NCBI GenBank assembly: GCA_022071955.1
Contig: JAJVIM010000022.1
Location: 124,001 to 188,000, forward strand
Direction of reading: 5' to 3'
Length of the DNA stretch: 64,000 nt
Origin: Anaerolineae bacterium
GTDB taxonomy: Bacteria > Chloroflexota > Anaerolineae > 4572-78 > J111
A program made the position numbers and the translations under genes. Shown here in pieces: positions 57,894 through 64,000 of this stretch. Each line of letters begins with the position of its first letter. The stretch's first letter is position 1. The notes beneath the pieces were generated by a model, which was not told where the DNA came from, did not search any database, and saw only the letters and a list, made by a program, of their open reading frames with translations.

Positions 57894-59249
57894 TCACTTG
57901 TTGAGCGTATATTTAACCACCTTTTCACGAGCCACCACAAACAACTCATCCCTGTCGTTAAACACAAGCCCATCGGCGGGGCCGTCAACATCGATGGTGG
58001 CCAGGTAGCTGCCCTCCGGCGAAAAGACCAGCACGCCGCCAAAATCGCTGATGTAAATCCGGCCGCGGCCATCCACGGCAATATCAGCCGGAGCGGTGAG
58101 GCTGCCCGGCGCGTCACCGTCGCTGCCAAAGCGATCCAAAAACTCGCCCGCAGCCGACAAGCGGTAGACCGCGTCTTTGTTCCGGCCCAAAACCAAAATC
58201 TGCCCGCGGCCGTCAACCGTCACTTTTTCAATGCTGGAGGCGGGCCGGCTTTTTTCCACGGGCAGCGGTTGGTCGATGGTTTGAGTCGCCTGCCCGGCGG
58301 AGGTAAATCGAACCAGTGTTTTGAAGGCCGGGTTGGATTCCTGCACCACCAGCAACTCGCCCGATGGCGTCACCGCCAGCGCGTCGAGCCAGTAATCGGT
58401 TTCAAAAGCCGGCGACAGGGGCTGGCCGGTTGCGCCGTCAAATCGCCAGATTTTGCCTTTTTGGGCAACATAAACTACGCCCTGCCGGTCGGCGGCCAGA
58501 TCGCGCAGCGGGTACTCTTCATCGCCGGTCCACTGGGTGATGAACTCGCCCTGGCTGTTGAAGGCCTGAATCCGGCCGCTGCCGTACTCGCCCACGTAAA
58601 TATTGCCTTTGCCATCCACGGCGATGCTGCGGGCATCCTCAAAATGGGCCGGGCCGGTGCCCCGGCTGCCAAAGGTGAGCACCGCGGTGGCAAAACCGGG
58701 CGTTGGGGTGGGGGCCGGCGTGGCCGTGGGTGACGGCGAGGGAATTACCGGGTTGATTTCTGACACCGCCGAGGAAACGCCGATACCAAAAATCGCCAGC
58801 CCGCCAAAAGCCGCCAGCACCGGCACCACCGACACAACCACAATCAGCACCACCAACCAGGCCACGCACCCCGCAGAAAGTCCGCTTTGCGCCGCGGCCG
58901 GTTCGGCCGTTGATGTGGCGAAGGTGGTCGCGGTCATTTCGATGGGCTGGCCGGCGGCGATGGCTTCAACCGCGTCTTTGGCCTCTTTCAGCCCGCCGCC
59001 AAACGTTGCCCGAAAACGCTTGATCGCTTCGAGCTTGTTGCCGCTGCGGGCCAGTTGGGCAATCTCGCGCAGGGCGGTGAGTTGCCCCAACTCCAACGAT
59101 GCCGACGCCGGCGGGGCAAAGCCGGACTGTGGCCGCAGCGCTTCGGGCAAAATGATCTCGTTGTGGCAGTAGTCGCAGGTAACCGTCACTTTGCCGGGCT
59201 GATAACTCAGCGGCGCGCCGCAGGAAGGGCAGGTTAGTGTCTCGGCCAT
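57894..59249 (-). CDS. Zinc-ribbon, L7/L12-like helix, membrane anchor and NHL beta-propeller protein
   Basis: 451 aa. Residues 1-40 are a zinc ribbon ('CPSCGAPL' and 'CDYCHNEI'). Residues about 65-105 resemble the C-terminal domain of ribosomal L7/L12 ('NKLEAIKRFRATFGGGLKEAKDAVEAI'). One membrane segment follows (about 127-160), then a Pro/Thr linker and an NHL-type beta-propeller of about 250 aa ('ARSIAVDGKGNIYVGEYGSGRIQAFNSQGEF' and further blades). The two N-terminal domains would lie in the cytoplasm and the propeller outside. Its stop/start overlaps the small gene at 59249. Confidence 0.82.
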   Translation of the reverse strand: MAETLTCPSCGAPLSYQPGKVTVTCDYCHNEIILPEALRPQSGFAPPASASLELGQLTALREIAQLARSGNKLEAIKRFRATFGGGLKEAKDAVEAIAAGQPIEMTATTFATSTAEPAAAQSGLSAGCVAWLVVLIVVVSVVPVLAAFGGLAIFGIGVSSAVSEINPVIPSPSPTATPAPTPTPGFATAVLTFGSRGTGPAHFEDARSIAVDGKGNIYVGEYGSGRIQAFNSQGEFITQWTGDEEYPLRDLAADRQGVVYVAQKGKIWRFDGATGQPLSPAFETDYWLDALAVTPSGELLVVQESNPAFKTLVRFTSAGQATQTIDQPLPVEKSRPASSIEKVTVDGRGQILVLGRNKDAVYRLSAAGEFLDRFGSDGDAPGSLTAPADIAVDGRGRIYISDFGGVLVFSPEGSYLATIDVDGPADGLVFNDRDELFVVAREKVVKYTLNK

Positions 59250-59467
59250 CAGAGTTGCTCCTCTTCTTCAACCAAATCTGTTTGCAGTGAAGCCAGCAGC
59301 GCTTCCAGGCTGGCAAAACCGCGCCGCTGGCCGGTGTGCGGATTTTCAAGGCTAAAACGCCAAACCGTTACCAAAGCCCCGGCCTGGCTGCTTCGCTCTT
59401 GCCAGCAGCGCAGCAAATAGGTATGATAATGAGAGGCAGTGTAAGCTGTATCTTCGGGTTCCTGCAT
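59249..59467 (-). CDS. Small conserved-looking protein of unknown function
   Basis: 72 aa with a compact sequence ('YLLRCWQERSSQAGALVTVWRFSLENPHTGQRRGFASLEALLASLQ') ending in an acidic tail. It overlaps the NHL gene by 1 nt, so it is likely co-transcribed and coupled. I have no family name for it. Its composition (Trp, Arg, no low complexity) suggests it is real. Confidence 0.65.
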   Translation of the reverse strand: MQEPEDTAYTASHYHTYLLRCWQERSSQAGALVTVWRFSLENPHTGQRRGFASLEALLASLQTDLVEEEEQL

Positions 59468-59584
59468 AGCATCGGCCTGATAAACGTAAACTACTTCGCC
59501 CAGTATAACCGGTTACCGTTCCCAAAGCGTGAATTAAAAGGTGAACTCCAGAATTTGTTGAGCGCCAAAAGGGTTGCTGATCCC

Positions 59585-62500
59585 ATGCTTGAGCTTTCCT
59601 TACTTGGACGAGTTGAAATCACGCTGAACGGGCAGCCGGTGGAGGGGTTTGTCTCGGTTAAGGTGCAGGCGCTGCTGGCTTATTTGGCCGTTACCGGCCG
59701 AACCCACAACCGCGAGTCGCTGGCCGCTCTGTTTTGGGGCGACAAACCGGACGACCGGGCCAGAGCCAATCTGCGCAAAGCGTTGTCTAACCTGCGCAAA
59801 CTGCTGGGCGGCTACATCAACAGCAGCGATCAACTGATTGCCTTTGACCGAACCCTGCCCCATTTTTTGGATGTGGCGGTTTTTGAAGAAACGCTCAACC
59901 AGGCCGGCGCGTTTAAAACCGCCCCCCAACCGCTGCGCGAAGCCATCGATCTGTATCAGGGTGATTTTTTGGCCGGCCTGGCCATCGATGACGCCCAGCC
60001 GTTTGAGGAATGGCTGCTGCCGGAGCGGGAACGGCTGCGACGGCTGGCCGTGCAGGCGCTCTACCAACTGGCCCGCATTCACACCTCCCGCGGCGAATAC
60101 GCCGCCGGCATCGATGTGACCACCCGGCTGCTGGCGCTGGAGCCGTGGCAGGAAGAAGCCCACCGCCAATTGATGACGTTGCTGGCTCGCAGCGGCCAGC
60201 ACGCCGCAGCGCTGGCCCACTTTGAAACCTGCCGCCGCATTCTGGCCGAGGAGTTGGGCGTGGAGCCGCTGCCGGAAACGCAGGCGCTTTACCAGCGGCT
60301 CAAAGCCAAAGGCCAGCCCATCCGGCACAACCTGCCGCCCCAGCGCACCCCCTTTGAAGGCCGGCAGGCCGAACTGGCCCAAATTGCCGACCACCTGCAC
60401 CTGCCCGACTGCCGGCTGCTCAGCCTGGTAGGGCCGGGCGGCATTGGCAAAACCCGGCTGGCGTTGCAGTCCGCCGCCGAAAACCTGTCAACTTTCCCCG
60501 ATGGCGTCTATTTTGTGTCGCTGGTGGCGGTGAACTCGCCGCAACTGCTGGCGGTCACCATTGCCGGTGTGTTGGGTTGCGCCCTCAACGGCCCCGGCGA
60601 GGCCGAACAGCAGTTGGCCAATTATCTGGGCCAGCGAGAACTGCTGCTGGTGCTGGACAATTTTGAGCATTTGCTGTCGCGCAGCAACCCCGGCGGCGAG
60701 ACGCTACTGCCCCACCTGCTCACCAGCGCCCCCCACCTGAAACTGCTGGTCACCTCACGCGAACGGCTGGCCCTGCCCGAAGAATGGGTCATCGGCCTGG
60801 ATGGGCTGGATTTTCCCGAGCAGGATGTTTCTTTTGCCGATGTGCAAATGTACAGCGCCGTCCGGCTTTTTGTGCAGCACGCCCAGCAGGTGCGCGCCAA
60901 CTTTGTCCTGTCTGCCGCCAACCAGGCCGATATTATTCGGCTGTGCCGCCTGCTCGATGGGATTCCGTTGGGGCTGGAACTGGCCGCCAGTTGGCTGCCG
61001 CTGCTCTCCAGCGCCGAAATCATCGCCGAGATTGAACGCGATCTTGATTTTTTAACCGACTCGTCCCGGCGCGCGCCGGACCGGCACCGCAGTATGCGGC
61101 TGGTGTTTGAGTCATCGTGGCAACTCCTGCCGGAAGCGGAGCAGGAGGCGTTAAAACGGCTGGCCGTCTTCAAAGGCAAGTTTCAGCGCGAAGCGGCGCT
61201 GCACGTGTCCGGCGCGTCGCTGCCGGTGCTGCTGGCCCTGCTGAACAAATCGCTGCTGCGCCGCGACGCCGCCGGCAGCTACAGCATGCACGAACTGCTG
61301 CGCCAGTTTGCGGCGGAAAAGCTGGCCGCCGTCGCCGCCGAAACTCAAACGCGGCACAGCCGCTATTACCTGTCGCTGCTGCGTGAAAAAGAGGCCCGGC
61401 TGCGGGGCGGCGATCAGCCCCGGGCGCTGGCGGACATCGGCGAAGCCATTGAAAACATTCAGGCGGCCTGGCGATGGGCGGTTGAGCATAGCGATTGGGC
61501 GGCTTTGCACCAGGTTGGCCGCAGCCTTTTTTTGTATTTTGATACCCGCAGCCGTTTTCAGGAAGGCGAAGCGTTGTTCCAAACGACTCTTGACCGGCTG
61601 GCGCAATCGGAACCGGCGCAGCAACGGCTGGCCAGCCAACTGCTGGCCTATCTGGGCCGATTGCGTTACGGCCGCGGCCTGTACCAGCAGGCGCGCACCG
61701 ATCTGGAGCAAAGCCTGGCTCTGGCCGATGCGCTCAACGAATCGGAGGCGGCGGCCTTTGCCCGGCACAGTTTGGGGCTGGTGGCGGTGATGCAGGGCGA
61801 ATACCCAAAAGCGCAGCAGCTTGCCCGGGCAAGTTTGGAGTTGTGCCGCAAACTGGGCGATCCGTGGGGCGAGGCCTGCTCGCTGTATACGCTGGGGTGG
61901 GCCGCGTACTATCTGGGCGATTACGGCGCGGCCCAAAGGCACACCCACAAAAGCCTGCGCCTGCACCGGCAAATGGGCAATCGCCACGGCGAGGCCGCCT
62001 GTTTGAATACGCTGGGGTTGGTGGTTTGCGGCCTGCACGAATCCAACCTGGCCCAGCACCCCGAAGCCAAACGCTATTTTGAGCAAAATCTGGTCATCCG
62101 GCAGAGCATTGGCGATCGCTGGGGCGAAGCCATCGCCCTGCACAATCTGGGCTATCTGCACTTAAAACTGATGGATTTCGACGCGGCCAAATTCTGGTTT
62201 ACGGAGAGTCTGGCCATTTCCCGCATGATCAGCACCCTGCATATGATCACCGCCACCAGCATGTGGCTGGGCGTGACCGCGCTGGAACTGGACAACTGCG
62301 CCGAGGCCCGGCGCTGGTTCAGCGAGTCGCTGGCGGCGGCGTTTGAAAACGGCGCGTTTGTACGGGTGGCGGATATTCTGTATCGCTGGGGTGATTTGCT
62401 GCGGCGGGAAGAGCAACTGGAGCAGGCCGCGGAGGTGCTGGCCTTTGTTAGCCATTATCCGGCCACAGACGACCGGGTGCGCGACGGCGCGGCCGAATTG

Positions 62501-62677
62501 TTAAATCAGATAGCCGCGCGGCTGCCCGCGCCGGCAGCAGAGGCGGCCCGCAGCCGGGGAGCGACGCTCGCGGTGGAAGAGGTGGTGGCCGGGGTGCTGG
62601 CCGAGCAAAAACCCAGCCCGTCTATTCCAGAGGATAGCGTTTTAGGCCCGCTGCTTGGGCAGCAATTAAAGCGATAA
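59585..62677 (+). CDS. AfsR/SARP-type regulator with BTAD, NB-ARC-like ATPase and TPR repeats
   Basis: 1030 aa. Residues 1 to about 90: winged helix ('LSLLGRVEITLNGQPVEGFVSVKVQALLAYLAVTGRTHNRESLAALFWGD'). About 95-240: bacterial transcriptional activator domain ('LYQGDFLAGLAIDDAQPFEEWLLPERERLRRLAVQAL'). About 260-560: STAND/NB-ARC ATPase (P-loop 'LVGPGGIGKTRLALQ', 'LLLVLDNFEHLL', 'LLVTSRERL'). The rest, to about 990, is TPR repeats ('YTLGWAAYYLGDYGAAQRHTHKSLRLHRQMGN'). The start at 59585 is chosen because homology begins there; the longer frame upstream has no ribosome-binding site. Overlaps the convergent wecG-like gene by 56 nt. Confidence 0.9.
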   Translation: MLELSLLGRVEITLNGQPVEGFVSVKVQALLAYLAVTGRTHNRESLAALFWGDKPDDRARANLRKALSNLRKLLGGYINSSDQLIAFDRTLPHFLDVAVFEETLNQAGAFKTAPQPLREAIDLYQGDFLAGLAIDDAQPFEEWLLPERERLRRLAVQALYQLARIHTSRGEYAAGIDVTTRLLALEPWQEEAHRQLMTLLARSGQHAAALAHFETCRRILAEELGVEPLPETQALYQRLKAKGQPIRHNLPPQRTPFEGRQAELAQIADHLHLPDCRLLSLVGPGGIGKTRLALQSAAENLSTFPDGVYFVSLVAVNSPQLLAVTIAGVLGCALNGPGEAEQQLANYLGQRELLLVLDNFEHLLSRSNPGGETLLPHLLTSAPHLKLLVTSRERLALPEEWVIGLDGLDFPEQDVSFADVQMYSAVRLFVQHAQQVRANFVLSAANQADIIRLCRLLDGIPLGLELAASWLPLLSSAEIIAEIERDLDFLTDSSRRAPDRHRSMRLVFESSWQLLPEAEQEALKRLAVFKGKFQREAALHVSGASLPVLLALLNKSLLRRDAAGSYSMHELLRQFAAEKLAAVAAETQTRHSRYYLSLLREKEARLRGGDQPRALADIGEAIENIQAAWRWAVEHSDWAALHQVGRSLFLYFDTRSRFQEGEALFQTTLDRLAQSEPAQQRLASQLLAYLGRLRYGRGLYQQARTDLEQSLALADALNESEAAAFARHSLGLVAVMQGEYPKAQQLARASLELCRKLGDPWGEACSLYTLGWAAYYLGDYGAAQRHTHKSLRLHRQMGNRHGEAACLNTLGLVVCGLHESNLAQHPEAKRYFEQNLVIRQSIGDRWGEAIALHNLGYLHLKLMDFDAAKFWFTESLAISRMISTLHMITATSMWLGVTALELDNCAEARRWFSESLAAAFENGAFVRVADILYRWGDLLRREEQLEQAAEVLAFVSHYPATDDRVRDGAAELLNQIAARLPAPAAEAARSRGATLAVEEVVAGVLAEQKPSPSIPEDSVLGPLLGQQLKR

Positions 62678-63413
62678 ACAACGGGTTGTACACCAAATAT
62701 CGATACCACAAACGCCGGGGTTCCTGCCGCAGCCGGAACAGCCACTCCAACCCGGCCTGCTGCATCCAGCGTGGGGCCTGGGCAATGCGCCCGGCGTGAA
62801 AATCAAACGCCGCGCCAACGCCGACCAGCACCGGCGAGTCCAACCGCGAGCGATGGCCGGCCATCCACAAATCCTGTTTGGGCGTGCCCAACCCCACCCA
62901 AATAATATCCGGTTTGGCCGCGTTGAGCCGGTCGATCAGTTGCTCATCCTCGGCCGGGCTGAGGGCGCGAAACGGCGGGCTGAACGCGCCGGCCACGGCC
63001 AGCCCCGGGAATCGAGCCTGAAGTTTTTGGGCCAGCAGCTCCGGGACGCCGGCCGCGCCGCCCAAAAAGAAATGTGAATACCCCCGCTCGACAGAAGCGC
63101 GGCACACCTCTAACAGCAAATCCGGGCCGTACACCCGGCTCACCGGCGCGCTGCTCCAGCGCCGTCCCAGCCAAACCAGCGGCATGCCATCGGGCGTGGC
63201 CAACCCCGCGCCGTTAATCGCCCGGCGCATGGCCGGGCTGCGGCGGCCCTCCATCACCGAATGCACCGTGCAAACCGAAACGTACTGCCGCGCGCCCTGT
63301 TCAACCCAGGCCAAAATACGGGCCACGGCCAGCGGCATTGTTAACGCGCTGATGCCCGCCCCCAAAATATTAACCCGCGCAATAGCGGCGTCGGCTGGAA
63401 TAGTTGTCATCAT
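62622..63413 (-). CDS. WecG/TagA/CpsF-family glycosyltransferase
   Basis: 263 aa, usual length. 'HSVMEGRRSPAMRRAINGAGLATPDGMPLVWLGRR', 'RVYGPDLLLEVC', 'FFLGGAAGVPELLA' and 'IIWVGLGTPKQDLWMAGHRSRLDSPVLVGVGAAFDFHAG' match GT26 enzymes, which add a sugar to lipid-linked polysaccharide precursors. It lies 5 nt downstream of another glycosyltransferase gene on the same strand. The 3' end overlaps the BTAD regulator gene on the other strand by 56 nt. Confidence 0.93.
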   Translation of the reverse strand: MMTTIPADAAIARVNILGAGISALTMPLAVARILAWVEQGARQYVSVCTVHSVMEGRRSPAMRRAINGAGLATPDGMPLVWLGRRWSSAPVSRVYGPDLLLEVCRASVERGYSHFFLGGAAGVPELLAQKLQARFPGLAVAGAFSPPFRALSPAEDEQLIDRLNAAKPDIIWVGLGTPKQDLWMAGHRSRLDSPVLVGVGAAFDFHAGRIAQAPRWMQQAGLEWLFRLRQEPRRLWYRYLVYNPLFIALIAAQAAGLKRYPLE

Positions 63414-63418
63414 TAATT

Positions 63419-64000
63419 TTACCGGCGGCCGTTTAGCACTGCCGCGTAAACGGCTTCTGTTTTGCGGGCCAGTTGCTCCCAGTTGTACTGCGCCTCCGTT
63501 TTTTGGCGGCCGGCCTGGCCCAACTGGGCGGCAATGGCCGGATGATCGAGCAAATAGCCAATACGCTCGGCAAGCGGGCCGGCGGCGGGCGCAACCAGAT
63601 AGCCGTTGAGGCCGTCGTCAATCACCTCGCGCACCGCCGGAATATCCGCGCCGATGACCGGCTTGCCCAGACTCCAGGCTTCGGTGAAGACGCCGCCAAA
63701 ACTCTCCTGCGCCGAGGGCAGGCACAACAGCGTGCAGGCGGCCAGGGCATCGGTTTTGGTTTGCAGATCAACCGCGCCCAAATCCAGCAGCCGGGGGTTA
63801 GACTGGCCGGCAAAGAATCGTTTTGAAAAAGGGGTGGGCGGCCCCAAAAAGACAAAATGAGCCTCCGGGGTGCGCCGCCACACCTGTTTGGCCGCCGCCG
63901 CCAGCGTCTCAATCCCTTTGTAGCGATATTTTTGGCCCACAAACAAAATAATCGGCGCGGCTGCGGGCAGGTTGTGCCGCCGCCGAAAAGCCGGCCCGTC
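63419..64000 (-). CDS. Glycosyltransferase family 4 (GT-B), C-terminal part, cut by the window edge
   Basis: The last 194 codons. 'PIILFVGQKYRYKGIETLAAA', 'AHFVFLG', 'CTLLCLPSAQESFGGVFTEAWSLGKPVIGADIPAVREVIDDGLNGYLVAP' form the nucleotide-sugar-binding domain (E-x7-E in 'ESFGGVFTE'). The reading frame stays open to the window end, so the N-terminal acceptor domain lies outside. Same operon as the WecG-like gene; extracellular polysaccharide synthesis is likely. Confidence 0.9.
   Translation of the reverse strand, partial: DGPAFRRRHNLPAAAPIILFVGQKYRYKGIETLAAAAKQVWRRTPEAHFVFLGPPTPFSKRFFAGQSNPRLLDLGAVDLQTKTDALAACTLLCLPSAQESFGGVFTEAWSLGKPVIGADIPAVREVIDDGLNGYLVAPAAGPLAERIGYLLDHPAIAAQLGQAGRQKTEAQYNWEQLARKTEAVYAAVLNGRR

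Noticed and set aside
1..64000. CRISPR arrays, tRNA/rRNA genes, prophage or transposase genes
   Set aside because: The spacers were read on both strands. The repeats found are palindromic or simple tandem units without regular unique spacers, and no cloverleaf or integrase/transposase was seen.

Overview
The window looks like chromosomal DNA from a bacterium of the phylum Chloroflexota, most likely the Anaerolineae/Caldilineae/Ardenticatenia side. This is inferred from several signs seen together. GC content is high. Lipoproteins carry long Pro/Thr/Ser linkers (TPTPTATP style). There is a bacterial mevalonate kinase, a CrtI/CruF-type carotenoid cluster, a large AfsR-like BTAD regulator, and many dispersed palindromic and tandem repeats between genes. 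I found no rRNA, tRNA, CRISPR array, prophage or transposase gene.

Layout. 0-9 kb: a PhnD-like binding protein without a signal peptide plus a NarL-type two-component pair; an SDR-VOC fusion; QueA; a PA14 lipoprotein; a zinc-finger/SpoIIE phosphatase; UbiX. 9-12.6 kb: a transaldolase and PLP sulfur-enzyme operon and an SDR. 12.6-18.2 kb: a sigma factor, then phytoene desaturase divergent from cruF-plsY-glycosyltransferase, with plsC nearby. 17.5-21.6 kb (minus): scpB, a double ferritin-like protein, rluB-like, cmk, plsC. 21.9-26.5 kb: a lipoprotein, ftsY, a GAF protein, mevalonate kinase, a membrane protein and a small Cys-rich protein. 26.8-32.6 kb: SPFH and AAA-ATPase genes divergent from a large toroid/APH-kinase fusion and an inositol-monophosphatase-like gene. 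This is the best candidate for an undescribed system. 32.7-42.4 kb (minus): a YesMN-type two-component system, two paralogous sugar-binding proteins, one ABC ATPase, two permeases and a TlpA-like thioredoxin. 42.7-49.1 kb: deoC and a complete histidine-utilisation operon (hutU-H-G-I). 49.1-53.6 kb: repeats, a histidine-kinase relic, a K+-independent-type H+-pyrophosphatase, and a cytidylate-kinase-like gene behind a structured RNA leader. 53.6-64 kb: an MFS transporter, related lipoproteins, an NHL-propeller protein, a BTAD/NB-ARC/TPR regulator and two glycosyltransferases; the last runs off the window.

Genes are tightly packed. Same-strand neighbours often overlap by ATGA, GTGA or TAATG, and five convergent pairs overlap by exactly 4 nt through palindromic stop codons. 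Intergenic space is dominated by four repeat families: a composite C-rich/GCCGCC palindrome (4 copies), a 28-nt GTAGGGGCG palindrome (3 good and 2 degenerate copies), a roughly 100-bp element ending in a TTTTC-AGGAG-like ribosome-binding site (3 full copies and partials), and simple GTAATGC or GCAATTC repeats.

All functions are assigned by reading motifs and recalling family features. No database search was run.
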